A stretch of DNA of 64,000 nt from Rouxiella badensis (GCF_002093665.1 NZ_MRWE01000001.1:1-64000), one strand, 5' to 3'; shown: positions 37,840 through 47,464, counted from the first letter of the stretch. Made by a program: numbers and translations. Notes: generated from the sequence alone by a model not told the origin.

Positions 37840-38472
37840 ATGAGCTCCGACGATCGCTATTTTTACGAGCCCGCAAAAGGGCACGGCCTGCCGCACGATC
37901 CGCTGAACGCCATCGTAGGCCCCCGCCCGATTGGCTGGATAGCCTCGCGCAACGCGCAGGGCCAGCGCAATCTCGCCCCCTACAGCTTCTTCAACTGCTT
38001 TAATTATCGTCCACCGATCATTGGTTTCGCCAGCAGTGGATGGAAAGACAGCGTGGCGAATATCGTCGAAACCGGAGAATTCGTCTGGAACCTGACGACC
38101 CGCAGCCTGGCGGTGAAAATGAATGAAAGCTCGGCCTCGCTGGCCCATGGCCGCGATGAGTTCGAGTTTGCCGGGCTGACGCCAACGCCGGGCACGCTGG
38201 TTGCCGCCGATCGCGTTGCCGAAAGTCCGGTCAACTTCGAGTGCAAACTGTCGCAGTGCATTCAACTGCAAAGCGCGGCCGGTGAGAAGATTGATACCTG
38301 GTTAGTGATGGGGGAAGTGGTGGCAGTACATATTGCCCGCCATTTGCTGAATGAAGACGGGATATATCAGACGGCACTCGCCGAGCCGGTGCTGCGCGCC
38401 GGAGGGCCCTCGGCCTATTATGGAATTTCAGAAGACCTGCGTTTCGACCTCACGAGGCCTGACGCACGATAA
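37840..38472 (+). CDS. Flavin reductase-like FMN-binding split-barrel protein
   Basis: A 210-residue cytoplasmic protein of the flavin reductase-like family. The pattern IVGPRPIGWIASRNAQGQRN, then LAPYSFFNCFNYRPPIIGFA, is the FMN-binding start of the split barrel. Such proteins reduce FMN or bind it as a cofactor; partner and substrate cannot be told from sequence. AAGGTG precedes the ATG at good spacing. It stands alone, and the 239 bases before it show nothing else definite. It converges closely on the M3 peptidase gene. Confidence 0.82.
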   Translation: MSSDDRYFYEPAKGHGLPHDPLNAIVGPRPIGWIASRNAQGQRNLAPYSFFNCFNYRPPIIGFASSGWKDSVANIVETGEFVWNLTTRSLAVKMNESSASLAHGRDEFEFAGLTPTPGTLVAADRVAESPVNFECKLSQCIQLQSAAGEKIDTWLVMGEVVAVHIARHLLNEDGIYQTALAEPVLRAGGPSAYYGISEDLRFDLTRPDAR

Positions 38473-38509
38473 GCGCGTGGGGGATATCCGTCCCCCACGC
38501 TTCTCACCG

Positions 38510-40372
38510 CTATTTCCTGAAGTAAGTCTGCTCGACAAAGTCGGCGAAGTCCTGACACATCGCCTCATCACCCTCGGCGTTATCCGCCAGCACGCGCTTG
38601 CCGTCAACCACCTTGATATGAACGTTGAGATCAAAGTCGGCAGGAGGCTGTTCTCGGCTCGCAGCGTCGGCAATAACCTGCTGCGCCTCTTCCCACGCTG
38701 CCGCCACCGTCTGGTTGCAGGCCTGCGCCAGATAATCCGGATTAAATCCCTCTCCCGTCAGGCTACGTAAGGTCTCGTCATGACTGACGCTGTTGCCCGG
38801 CGTCCAATAATGTTTCGCCAGGTCGGGGCCAATGGCCGAATTATCGGTCAGATAGCCGTCACGTTTGAGGAAGAATGCCCGCGTCTGCTCCACCGCCATC
38901 AGCGCCAGCAGGTATCCCTGATAAGAACACGCCGACTCAAGCGACAGCAGGTGTGGCACCGCAAGGGTTGGCCTTGGGCTACCCGCCACGCCGAGGATGT
39001 GCGTTTCGACGTCGCGAGCCAGCGCGGTAATCGCCTCCGGCGTGCACTTCTCTTCCGGCCACTGATAAAGCTGCCACTCAAAATACGGCATCAGCAGGAT
39101 ATGACGATCGTTGAACGCACGCATCGGCTGGCGTGCGGCAATATTCTGCTCGATTAAGGCATCAGGCACCGGTTCGCCTTGCGCATTTTTCGCATAGCGT
39201 TTAAGCCAGTCGGCATCGTCGAGCAGGCTGTCGCAGAACATCGACTGCGTTTCGGCATAGGCCATCGACGTCGGCGGGAACTCCTGCGAGAAGCTCGGCG
39301 CATTCTGGCGAATATTGGCGAAGTGCGCCGCGTGGCCGCCCTCATGAAACAGCGTATTCAACCCGCTCGCACCGCTGCCGACCTGATCCGGTTTTGCCAG
39401 GCTGGTAAAGTTTATCTGCGCGGGCACCCATTTGCCGTTATCGACAAACGCAGGCACAGGGGCATGCATAAAGCCGTTCTCATATTTGCCTTCGCGCACC
39501 AACAGGTCCAGCTGCATCGTTGCACCGTTGAAACCGATATTCAGGCGCTTGAAGCTGTTGACCCAACGGCTCAGCGAGTCGGCAAACGGGAAGTAGGGAT
39601 CCAGCTGACGCGTCACGTCACCTGCGCTGGCATAACGGATATTCCACGGCATCAGCGCGGCATCGCCTTCGCGTGCCACGAGCTCGTTGAGGCTGCGCAC
39701 GTTGGCGTCGCGGGTTTGCTCCTCGAACCTGTCCAGGATAGCGAACAGCTGCTCCGGGCTCATCTGCTCGGTTTTGTTAACTTTGTAATCGAAGTAGTTA
39801 CGGTAGCCCAGCTGGCGGGCAAAGCGGTTGCGCAGCGCAATAAGCTCGGGGAAACCGTTATGCAGCAGCCACTGTTCCAGCTCTCGGAGCGCAACCTGGG
39901 AACTGCGGCGATACTCTTCGTTTTCGTTAGTGGCCTGATTGGTCAACAGCTCGCCGAGCGACGCCGTCACTTGCTCGCCCTTGCTATTGAGGTGCATCAG
40001 GCGATGCTGCTTGCGTTTACCGTACAGCGCGGATTCGGCCTGAATGATTTCATCAAGGATTTCCTGCGCCTGCGGATCTTCGATAGCATTGCAGTCGAAA
40101 AAGCGGTACCAGCCGCGCAGGCCGGTCAGCAGCGATTCACGCGCCGCGCTCTCGGGTTCAGCCTCAACGGCAGCAATCTGCTCACGCAGCTCCGCCAGCC
40201 TGGCCGGGTTGGCGATAAAGCGTTTAAAGGCACTTTCTGCAGCCGAGAAACGCTCGGCGACGTCGTCGTCTCCTGTGCCCATATAATGCTGCCAGAACAA
40301 CGCTTCCTTGGTTTTATGGACCTTGAGATAGTCGTGATTCAGCGCCGCAAAATAATCCTGTGACTGTTTCAT
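38510..40372 (-). CDS. M3-family zinc metallopeptidase
   Basis: A 620-residue cytoplasmic oligopeptidase of the M3 clan (thimet/oligoendopeptidase F-like). The active site HEGGHAAHF is at 343-351 with both zinc His and the catalytic Glu; a third ligand is probably in TSMAYAETQSMF. I chose the ATG at 40372 because AAGGA lies at proper distance; an ATG two codons upstream abuts that site. No signal peptide. It is neither OpdA nor Dcp, and I do not recall an E. coli counterpart. It follows ybiB by 81 bases, so may share its transcript. Confidence 0.85.
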   Translation of the reverse strand: MKQSQDYFAALNHDYLKVHKTKEALFWQHYMGTGDDDVAERFSAAESAFKRFIANPARLAELREQIAAVEAEPESAARESLLTGLRGWYRFFDCNAIEDPQAQEILDEIIQAESALYGKRKQHRLMHLNSKGEQVTASLGELLTNQATNENEEYRRSSQVALRELEQWLLHNGFPELIALRNRFARQLGYRNYFDYKVNKTEQMSPEQLFAILDRFEEQTRDANVRSLNELVAREGDAALMPWNIRYASAGDVTRQLDPYFPFADSLSRWVNSFKRLNIGFNGATMQLDLLVREGKYENGFMHAPVPAFVDNGKWVPAQINFTSLAKPDQVGSGASGLNTLFHEGGHAAHFANIRQNAPSFSQEFPPTSMAYAETQSMFCDSLLDDADWLKRYAKNAQGEPVPDALIEQNIAARQPMRAFNDRHILLMPYFEWQLYQWPEEKCTPEAITALARDVETHILGVAGSPRPTLAVPHLLSLESACSYQGYLLALMAVEQTRAFFLKRDGYLTDNSAIGPDLAKHYWTPGNSVSHDETLRSLTGEGFNPDYLAQACNQTVAAAWEEAQQVIADAASREQPPADFDLNVHIKVVDGKRVLADNAEGDEAMCQDFADFVEQTYFRK

Positions 40373-40453
40373 AAGCATCCTTCTTGGCTGAAAATAAAAG
40401 AGATTATCTTTTGAGTGTAAATTCAGAGCCGCAGTCTGTCGACCAGGCTTGCC

Positions 40454-41416
40454 CTAAAAAAGCCGCTCAATCCGAGTTTGAGCTTCGGACATATCCTCGG
40501 CCAGTCCGGTGCCGACCAGACAGCAGGCGAGTTGATTTAAAATCGCCTGAGGGACCGGAACCTTAGCCAGCAAACAGTCGGTTATCCAGTCAGCGGTTGT
40601 CTGTGCGTCTTTCGATGCAGGCAGCGTCAGGCCGCTAAACTCCTGGCGGTCGAGCAGGAGCTGCTGCTCTCCGGCCCCAATCAGGTGAACCTGCGGGCTG
40701 CGCTGTGGATTGGCGTATACCTCGCCTTCCGTCCCCTGCGACAGCAAGGCAAGGCCGGAAACATCGTGGAAGAATGATGAGACGCGCTGGATATATTCAG
40801 GATGTGAGACGCTGGCGAGACGCAGCGCAGGCTGCTCGAAAAACGGCGTCGCGAGCTTGGCCAGCGTATGGCTGCTGTTGCGCACGCCCATCTCCCAGCG
40901 CAGATTCAGCTGTTTATCAATGGCGGGACAGAGCACGGATACGGGGATAAACACCGGGCCGACGCCTGCATCCAGCATCGACTGCGCTTGCTCTGCGGAG
41001 CCGGCAGCGGGGATGTTCAACGCCTGGAAGATTTCATAACTGGTCACGCGGCTTGGGTCTGCTGTGACGCCATGAACCACGACCGGCAGGCCCAGGCGAT
41101 GCAATAAAATTGCCAGCAGCGGCGTCAGGTTGGCCTGTTTACGCGCGCCGTTGTAGCTGGGAATGACCACCGGCATCGGGCCGTCGGCGGGAGCGCGCAG
41201 TTTGATGGTCTGCTCTTCCATCGCCTGATAAAAGCCCAGCATTTCCTGCTCGGCTTCACCCTTGATACGAAAAGCAATCAGCAGCCCCCCGAGCTGCAAG
41301 TCGGGTACCTTACCCGCCAACATCAAACGGTAGAGCGCCAGCGCCTGCTCCTGGTCGAGGTCACGGGCATGGTTCTTCCCGCGTCCGACTTCTTTAATAA
41401 TTTTTGTGTAATCCAT
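40454..41416 (-). CDS. ybiB: YbiB, anthranilate phosphoribosyltransferase-fold nucleic-acid-binding protein
   Basis: A 320-residue protein equal in length and very similar to E. coli YbiB. It opens DYTKIIKEVGRGKNHARDLD and shares PVVIPSYNGARKQANLTPLL, MGVRNSSHTLAKLATPF and GTEGEVYANPQRSPQ. The fold is that of TrpD, but the family (TrpD2) is reported to bind nucleic acid rather than anthranilate. It lies 82 bases after dinG on the same strand, the E. coli arrangement, which supports a DNA-damage link. Confidence 0.93.
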   Translation of the reverse strand: MDYTKIIKEVGRGKNHARDLDQEQALALYRLMLAGKVPDLQLGGLLIAFRIKGEAEQEMLGFYQAMEEQTIKLRAPADGPMPVVIPSYNGARKQANLTPLLAILLHRLGLPVVVHGVTADPSRVTSYEIFQALNIPAAGSAEQAQSMLDAGVGPVFIPVSVLCPAIDKQLNLRWEMGVRNSSHTLAKLATPFFEQPALRLASVSHPEYIQRVSSFFHDVSGLALLSQGTEGEVYANPQRSPQVHLIGAGEQQLLLDRQEFSGLTLPASKDAQTTADWITDCLLAKVPVPQAILNQLACCLVGTGLAEDMSEAQTRIERLF

Positions 41417-41498
41417 CTTGGTTCCCTCACCTGCGAATTACACCAGCATAACCCAGCCAATGACGGGGAGAAACCTTGGTGTCCCTGCCCGCTGAGGC

Positions 41499-43661
41499 TC
41501 AGCGTTTTCTCCGCGCTTTAACGACCTTGGTTTGGGTCAGTGGAACGTATTTATTAAAGCCGGGAGCCGGCATTTCACGGTGCTCGATAGGGAAGACCGG
41601 TAGCGCGGCGAGCAGCCTGGCGCCATAGTTTTTAGTGATCAGCCGACGATCGTAGATGACAATTTCACCCCGGCATTCGTGGCTGCGGATCAATCGTCCC
41701 ACCTGCTGGATCAGGTTGAACGACGCACTCGGCAAACTCTGTACTTCGAACGGGTAGCGCTTGAGCGTTTTAAGCCATTCACCCTCGGTGAGGATAACCG
41801 GGCTGTCGATAGGCGGAAAGGCTATCTTGTGAATGTGCACCTGAGTCAGCAGGTCGCCTTTGAGATCCAGCCCTTCGGCGAAGGACTGTAGCCCCACCAG
41901 CACGCTAACCTTTCCGGCTTCGACGCGCTGACGATGTTCCTCGACCAGACGATAGCGCGGTTGGTCACCCTGAACTAACAGCAGCAGGCGCAGGTCAGGC
42001 ATCAGTTCGACAAACTGCTGCAGTGCGCGATTGCTGGCAAACAGCACCAAAATACCTTTGTGTTTTTCGGTGGCCAGCTCGGCGCGGAAAAAGTCGCTCA
42101 TCTCCTGAATATGCTGCGCTTCGTTGGCCATTAACGGCTCGTGGCGCATCTGCGGAATGACGATTTTACCCTGCTCGACGTGATTGAACGGCGAGTCGAG
42201 GCTAATAAACACATCGCCGGCTTTCTCGTTGAGACCGCTCATTTCCTGGATACGCGCAAAACTGTTGAGGGACCGCAGCGTCGCGGAGGTTATGACCACG
42301 TGCGGCACCTTGCGCCAAAGCAGTTTCTCTAACTGCTCGCTGACGCGAATTCCCGCGCAGTGGAACAACAGATGGCTCTGGTTATCGAAATACTCGCGCG
42401 TCACCCATTTACCAATGGGCGCATTGGAAGCTTTGTCGAGGGCCGCGAGCCGCCAGAGCTTGGTCATGGTCTCGAGATAACCGAGCATTCTGCTCATCTG
42501 TAAAATAGAGCGATGCAGGCGCAGCACGTCATGCTTGCCGGTTTTTTCGCTCAGATCGTTGAGCATAAACTCGGCCAAACCGCGCAGTGCATCAGTCAGC
42601 TTGAACTGCCGGGCGCAGAGTTCGGAAAGTTCGGGCGGCAGCGCGCCCATCTCGAAGCGATATTCGCCTTCAGGCTCGGCGGCGGGGAGATAGAGGTTAA
42701 CCTGCTGCTCAATCAACAGCAGCAGCTCGCGCATTTCGGCACAGTGATTGTATAAACGCTCAGCGTTGGCCAGCGGCGGCGGATTCTTTGGGGTAAACAG
42801 CGCGATGCACTGCTCAATCTGGCGCACGAAGTTATCCAGCTGCAGATGGTTCCATACCGCGGTGATTTCGGCGTCCACTTCAAGCGCGTCGCGTGCAACC
42901 TCTGGCAGATGGTGGCCTTCATCGAGCACCAGCAGCAAATCTTTGGCGTTAGGCAACACGGACTCCGACTCGAGAGCGGCCATCACCAGCGCATGGTTGG
43001 TGATAACCACGTCCGCACTTTCGATTTCCTTGCGCGCCACAAAATAGGGGCACTCGCGATAATAGTGGCAGTTGCGGCCGAGACAGTTGGCCTTATCGGT
43101 GCTTATTTTCAGCCACAGCGGGTCCTGAATGGTTTTTTTGTAGTGGTCACGCAGTCCGTCCCACTCGTAGCGCGCCAACGCTTTCTCGAGCGTGCTGCAA
43201 AACTGCTGCTCTTCCGTACTGGAAGGAGCAAGCTCGTCACCGAGAAACAATCCAAGATCGCCCTGCGCATTTTCAGTGCTCATCATCGACAGATTGCGCG
43301 GACAGACATAGCGCCCACGGCCAAACGCCCCGGTAAATTTGAGGTCTGGTATGATTCTCTTAAGCAGTGGCAGATCTTTACTGAAGATCTGGTCCTGTAG
43401 CGCAACGTTGGCGGTGCTTATCACCAAAGGCTTTTCTTCGGCCCGACTGACGGCAATCCCAGGAATAAGATACGACAGCGTCTTACCTACCCCGGTGGGC
43501 GCCTCAATCGCGAGGTGTCGAGCTGAATCACTGGTAAAGGCCTTCGCAACCTCAGCAATCATCTGACGTTGAGGGGCGCGGGAGATAAAATCCGGAATTT
43601 GCTGCTGTAGGGCTTTGTACCACTGGCTAATCTGATCTTTTACTGCGGAGGACAGCGCCAT
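41499..43661 (-). CDS. dinG: ATP-dependent DNA helicase DinG
   Basis: Iron-sulfur XPD-like helicase of the damage response that unwinds DNA-RNA hybrids and D-loops. I chose the ATG at 43661 (ALSSAVKDQISQWYKALQ), matching E. coli; the open frame continues 32 codons upstream. The 720 residues hold Walker A EAPTGVGKTLSYLIPG, the cluster Cys in YVCPRN, NCLGRNCHYYRECPYF, the helicase box LVLDEGHHLP, and motif VI QQVGRLIRS. I could not find a clear LexA box upstream. It is divergent from the porin gene. Confidence 0.95.
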   Translation of the reverse strand: MALSSAVKDQISQWYKALQQQIPDFISRAPQRQMIAEVAKAFTSDSARHLAIEAPTGVGKTLSYLIPGIAVSRAEEKPLVISTANVALQDQIFSKDLPLLKRIIPDLKFTGAFGRGRYVCPRNLSMMSTENAQGDLGLFLGDELAPSSTEEQQFCSTLEKALARYEWDGLRDHYKKTIQDPLWLKISTDKANCLGRNCHYYRECPYFVARKEIESADVVITNHALVMAALESESVLPNAKDLLLVLDEGHHLPEVARDALEVDAEITAVWNHLQLDNFVRQIEQCIALFTPKNPPPLANAERLYNHCAEMRELLLLIEQQVNLYLPAAEPEGEYRFEMGALPPELSELCARQFKLTDALRGLAEFMLNDLSEKTGKHDVLRLHRSILQMSRMLGYLETMTKLWRLAALDKASNAPIGKWVTREYFDNQSHLLFHCAGIRVSEQLEKLLWRKVPHVVITSATLRSLNSFARIQEMSGLNEKAGDVFISLDSPFNHVEQGKIVIPQMRHEPLMANEAQHIQEMSDFFRAELATEKHKGILVLFASNRALQQFVELMPDLRLLLLVQGDQPRYRLVEEHRQRVEAGKVSVLVGLQSFAEGLDLKGDLLTQVHIHKIAFPPIDSPVILTEGEWLKTLKRYPFEVQSLPSASFNLIQQVGRLIRSHECRGEIVIYDRRLITKNYGARLLAALPVFPIEHREMPAPGFNKYVPLTQTKVVKARRKR

Positions 43662-43962
43662 GCATCTCTTATCATTTTCAAAATTTGCGTTATTGTCCCA
43701 CACTCGCCCGCTCACGTCAGCCGCAAATTGAATAGCCGCCAACTTAATAGACATCACTATTATTAGCTAGCTTATTAAAATCATTCACTTAAAAAAAAGA
43801 AAGTTCATTTCCCGATGTCATAAATCGATCACAAATATAGGGTAAAAAACTCTCGCTGTAGAAATTTCCGCTCATAGATGGAAATAACAGCACACATGAT
43901 GAATAGCGTCTTTTAATTAAAAACGTTTGACACGACGTTTAAAAACAAATACAGGGTTAACA
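43662..43962. promoter_or_regulatory. Divergent dinG/porin intergenic region
   Basis: 301 AT-rich bases holding the promoters of dinG and the porin. AT-rich direct repeats expected for OmpR sites may be present, but none is convincing by eye. No gene is seen. Confidence 0.4.
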
Positions 43963-45066
43963 ATGAAACGTAATCTTCTGGCAATATTAATCCCATCATT
44001 ATTAATTGCCTCAGGCGCACACGCAGCAGAAATTTATAATAAAGACGGAAATAAACTAGACTTTTACGGAAAAGTTAAAGCCGAACACTATTTCTCTGAT
44101 GCAAGCGGCAGTGATGGTGACCAGAGTTATGTACGTTTTGGCTTTAAAGGTCAGACTAAAATTAATGATATGATTACCGGCTACGGCCAGTGGGAATATC
44201 AGGTTGCCGATAACGTCTCTGAAGCACAGGGCTCAACCGGTTCTAAAACTCGTCTCGGCTTTGCCGGTCTGAAATTCGCCCAGTACGGCTCCTTTGACTA
44301 CGGCCGTAACTACGGCGTACTGTACGACGTCGCGGGCTGGACCGATATGTTCCCAGAGTTCGGCGGCGACGGCTATACCAAGGCTGACCGCTTTATGACA
44401 GGCCGTGGCAACGGCATGGCGACCTATCGCAACCGCGGTTTCTTTGGCTTGGTCGACGGTCTGAATCTCGCCCTGCAATACCAGGGTAAAAACGACGACA
44501 GCAGCACCCGTTCCGCAACGGCTTCAAACGGTGACGGCTATGCCGCTTCCGCAACCTATGACATCGGTGCAGGTATCAGCGCAGGTGCGGCCTACACATC
44601 CTCTGACCGCACCAATACCCAGGCCGCAACGACGCTGGGCAAAGGCGATAAAGCCACCGCCTGGAACGCCGGTCTGAAATATGATAATAACGGTGTTTAT
44701 TTAGCCGCTATTTATGCCGAAACTCAACGTATGATTGCGGTATCTGTTCCTGCGGGCGTTTCCAGCCAGACAAGTTCAGCCGTCAGCGGTTATGCGGATA
44801 AAACACAAACGTTCGAAGCCGTGGCTCAATATCAATTTGACTGGGGTCTGCGTCCTTCTCTTGGATATGTGCAAACCAAGGCGAAAGATATTGAAGGCGT
44901 AGGTGATGCGGACCTGATTAAATATATCGATCTCGGCGCGACCTATTATTTCAACAAGAATATGTCAACCTTCGTAGATTATAAAATCAACCGTTTGAGC
45001 ACCGATAATAAGTTGGCATTGAATACTGATAATGTGGTTGCTGTCGGTCTGACCTACCAATTCTAA
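43963..45066 (+). CDS. General diffusion porin (OmpC/OmpF family)
   Basis: Sixteen-stranded trimeric outer-membrane porin, 367 residues. I chose the ATG at 43963 with AGGG upstream. The signal peptide ([20 protein letters not shown]) is followed by [20 protein letters not shown]. The constriction loop L3 carries [20 protein letters not shown]. The last residues are GLTYQF with terminal Phe. The first part of the gene is richer in A and T than its neighbours. I cannot say which of OmpF, OmpC or PhoE it corresponds to, and its position next to dinG differs from E. coli. Confidence 0.92.
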   Translation: MKRNLLAILIPSLLIASGAHAAEIYNKDGNKLDFYGKVKAEHYFSDASGSDGDQSYVRFGFKGQTKINDMITGYGQWEYQVADNVSEAQGSTGSKTRLGFAGLKFAQYGSFDYGRNYGVLYDVAGWTDMFPEFGGDGYTKADRFMTGRGNGMATYRNRGFFGLVDGLNLALQYQGKNDDSSTRSATASNGDGYAASATYDIGAGISAGAAYTSSDRTNTQAATTLGKGDKATAWNAGLKYDNNGVYLAAIYAETQRMIAVSVPAGVSSQTSSAVSGYADKTQTFEAVAQYQFDWGLRPSLGYVQTKAKDIEGVGDADLIKYIDLGATYYFNKNMSTFVDYKINRLSTDNKLALNTDNVVAVGLTYQF

Positions 45067-45106
45067 TAATAACACCTCGCTTCATTTTAATTTCATTGGA
45101 TATTTT

Positions 45107-45131
45107 GCCGGGCTCATCCCCCGGCTTTTTT
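45107..45131 (+). terminator. Terminator of the porin gene
   Basis: GCCGGG (45107-45112) and CCCGGC (45120-45125) pair around a seven-base loop, followed by six T. Confidence 0.85.
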
Positions 45132-45267
45132 CGTCATACGAAAAGCTTATCCAGCGCAAATTTCTCGCCCTTCGCCCTTCCCCAGCCCGCTGAATCTGCT
45201 AAAGTTTTAGGCCCTTGTCTGGGAATAATAACTTTTCTAATCACACCATCACAGGACGATACAGATA

Positions 45268-46080
45268 ATGATGAAGAAAGCTTCTCTTTACGGCACCGGC
45301 GCACTGCTATTCCTGGCCTTGACCGGCTGTGCTCAGCAAAGCAAATCGGATGCCGCTGCACAACTTAACGACCAATCGGTGATGGCGCTGAACTGGTTCC
45401 AGCAGTCTGGTGAATATCAGGCGCTGACCTATCAGGCCTTTACTACGGCCACCTACGCCTTCGACAAAGCGCAATCGCTGACGGGAAAACCTAAGGCCGT
45501 GATCGTTGACCTTGATGAAACCATGATCGACAACAGCGCCTACAGCGCCTGGCAGGTCAAGGCAAACAAGCCGTTTGAGGATAAGAGCTGGTCCCGATGG
45601 ACACACGCCGAGCAGGCTAACGCGGTACCGGGTGCTGTCAGTTTTGCGCAATACGTTGACAGCCACGGCGGCATTATGTTCTACGTTTCCAACCGTGACC
45701 AGAAAGACTATGCCGCTACGCTTGCCAACTTACAGCGTCTTGGCTTCCCGAATGTTAATGCTAAAACGCTGCGTCTGAGCACGACGACGTCGAACAAACA
45801 GGCGCGATTCGATGCCATCAAAAACGAAGGTTATAACGTCGTGCTGTACGTCGGTGACAACCTGAACGACTTTGGTGCCGCGACTTACCATAAAAGCAAC
45901 GCCGAGCGCCGCAATTTCGTGAACAGCAATCACAGCCTGTTCGGTACTCAGTTCATCGTGCTGCCTAACCCGCTTTACGGCGACTGGGAGAGCGGGCTGG
46001 CGCCGGGCTATAACAAGCTGACGCCAGAGCAGAAGCTGAAAGTCAGAGCTGATGCGCTGAAAGCCTGGGATGGCAAATAA
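45268..46080 (+). CDS. Class C acid phosphatase lipoprotein, e(P4)/5'-nucleotidase family
   Basis: Outer-membrane HAD-type phosphomonoesterase related to Haemophilus e(P4), which cleaves nucleotides such as NMN outside the cell. The 270 residues begin with a lipoprotein signal ending LTGC with Cys21. The nucleophile motif is DLDETMIDNS, Asp81 and Asp83. Later come YVSNRDQKDY and the acidic motif VGDNLNDFG. AGGACG lies before the ATG pair. Standing after a porin and in a genome with tsx, it may feed nucleoside salvage; the pairing is inferred. Confidence 0.9.
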   Translation: MMKKASLYGTGALLFLALTGCAQQSKSDAAAQLNDQSVMALNWFQQSGEYQALTYQAFTTATYAFDKAQSLTGKPKAVIVDLDETMIDNSAYSAWQVKANKPFEDKSWSRWTHAEQANAVPGAVSFAQYVDSHGGIMFYVSNRDQKDYAATLANLQRLGFPNVNAKTLRLSTTTSNKQARFDAIKNEGYNVVLYVGDNLNDFGAATYHKSNAERRNFVNSNHSLFGTQFIVLPNPLYGDWESGLAPGYNKLTPEQKLKVRADALKAWDGK

Positions 46081-46172
46081 TTTTTCATTGCCACGCTGGA
46101 ATTAAGATCCTTTAAAATAAAGGGTATGTGCTTCACATGCCCTTAAAATGGAATCTAAAAACCAGGTTGTCT

Positions 46173-46709
46173 TCAAGAGCCGATCTTCTTGTACATCACA
46201 CTGGTCGAATCAAAGACTCCTTCGGTAGACAACGCATACCCCGGAATAACACCGCACAGGGAATAGCCCAGCGAATGGTAAAGTGACTGGGCATCACTGT
46301 CGGTAACCGTATCCAACACCAGCAGCGTCTTATCAAGCTTAACCGCCAGCTTTTCAGCAGCCTGCATCAGTTTTCTGGCAATCCCCTGCCTTCTCGCCTC
46401 AGGATGGACCAGCAGTTTCACCACGTCGGCACGATGCTGACCGTTGCCCGGCATATCGACCACCAACTGCACCGTGCCAATAATCTTATCGTTGAGACGC
46501 GCCACCAGAATTCGACGCTCACCGGCCGCGAAAGCGGGTAACAGCTTGTGCCAAAACGTCAGCGCCTCGGCCTGACCAAAAGGGAAAATAAATCCGACGC
46601 TCGCGCCAAGGCTGACGCAGCCCACCAGCGTGTCGGCAAGGTCAAGCAGATCGGCACGCGAGAAATCCTGCGAATAGAGCTCGTTTTTCAATTCACTGAT
46701 GATAACCAC
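46173..46709 (-). CDS. GNAT-family N-acetyltransferase
   Basis: A 178-residue acetyl-CoA-dependent transferase. I chose the GTG at 46709, which has AAGGAG six bases upstream; the frame stays open for about 105 codons above, overlapping the preceding gene, but without another convincing site. The GNAT core is seen as VKLLVHPEARRQGIARKLMQ (acetyl-CoA loop RRQGIA) and LVLDTVTDSDAQSLYHSLGY. The substrate is unknown. It begins 16 bases after the XRE-cupin regulator stop, so the two form an operon and the regulator probably senses the same compound. Confidence 0.85.
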   Translation of the reverse strand: MVIISELKNELYSQDFSRADLLDLADTLVGCVSLGASVGFIFPFGQAEALTFWHKLLPAFAAGERRILVARLNDKIIGTVQLVVDMPGNGQHRADVVKLLVHPEARRQGIARKLMQAAEKLAVKLDKTLLVLDTVTDSDAQSLYHSLGYSLCGVIPGYALSTEGVFDSTSVMYKKIGS

Positions 46710-46725
46710 AGACTTCTCCTTACGC

Positions 46726-47280
46726 TTAGGGACGACAAATAACAAGGGTGTAACAGGCATCTTGCGGGCCGGGCACGTGAAACGTCGAGCTGCCGTAAAG
46801 ATGAAAACGCAGGCAGTCGCCCGCCTCCAATCGATAGCGCTGGGCGTCGAGCTGTAATTCAATGACGCCAGACAACATCCAGATATGCTGCTCAAGTCCG
46901 AAAACCGGCGGCGCATCGTAGTGGATAGTCGCCCCCGCACGCAGCCGACCGGACATAAACTCGGCGTGAAAATCTCGGGCAGGCGGTGAAATTGAACGTC
47001 GCTCAAAACCGGTTTCCGTGTCATGCCAAACTGACTGCTGATTGTGGCGAATGAGTTCGGCAGTATTTTCGTCGAGATCCATCAGCAATCGCGAAGTCGG
47101 CAGGCCGTAAACCGCACTTAGCTTGCCGAGCAGCGAGGCAGTCGGGCTGGTTTCCGCCCTCTCTATCCGCGAGAGCGTGGCACGGCTAATCCCGGTTTTC
47201 TCGGCCAGTATCTCCAGCGACCAGTTTTGATTTATTCTCAACGTCGACAGTCTGTGCGCCAGTTTTTGCTCATCGTTCAT
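46726..47280 (-). CDS. XRE-cupin transcriptional regulator
   Basis: A 184-residue regulator. Residues about 9-62 are an XRE helix-turn-helix (SLEILAEKTGISRATLSRIE, then TSPTASLLGKLSAVYGLP). About 110-182 is a small cupin barrel (LEQHIWMLSGVIELQLDAQR and LRFHLYGSSTFHVPG). The ATG at 47280 is the likely start, although the frame is open further upstream. This architecture often pairs with a metabolic gene; here it is followed by a GNAT acetyltransferase. It is divergent from the MerR-led operon. Confidence 0.87.
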   Translation of the reverse strand: MNDEQKLAHRLSTLRINQNWSLEILAEKTGISRATLSRIERAETSPTASLLGKLSAVYGLPTSRLLMDLDENTAELIRHNQQSVWHDTETGFERRSISPPARDFHAEFMSGRLRAGATIHYDAPPVFGLEQHIWMLSGVIELQLDAQRYRLEAGDCLRFHLYGSSTFHVPGPQDACYTLVICRP

Positions 47281-47414
47281 CGGTATTATTTCCCACCAAA
47301 TTCTCTTTAGTGAGAATTTATCTCTTATTTGAGAAATTAGCAACGGGTTACGTCGCGAAACACAACACTCGGTATAATGGCAAACATCATGACTGCTCTG
47401 ACCTCTCACCTCTA

Positions 47415-47464
47415 AAGTTGTATCACTTTATAAGTTGTACAAGAACAATAAACTTGTACAACTT
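47415..47464. promoter_or_regulatory. TGTACA-type repeats, likely operator of the MerR-led operon
   Basis: AAGTTGTACAAG (47432-47443) and CTTGTACAACTT (47453-47464) are a perfect 12-base inverted repeat with a nine-base spacer. A related AAGTTGTATC begins at 47415. The TGTA(C/T) cores are about 17 and 19 bases apart. They lie 55-105 bases before the MerR ATG. The motif resembles the TGTACA-N12-TGTACA sites that I remember for LitR/PplR-type MerR regulators. Confidence 0.65.

Noticed and set aside
39179-40363. 394-codon open frame opposite the M3 peptidase gene
   Set aside because: It is antisense to a gene with an intact catalytic motif; the composition is His/Arg-rich, typical of a shadow frame, and no start signal is seen.
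43662-43757. Upstream extension of dinG by 32 codons
   Set aside because: The E. coli start aligns with the ATG at 43661, and the extension would occupy the divergent promoter region.
43662-43760. LexA box for dinG
   Set aside because: No CTG-N10-CAG sequence close to the SOS consensus could be found by eye; an exact motif scan would settle it.
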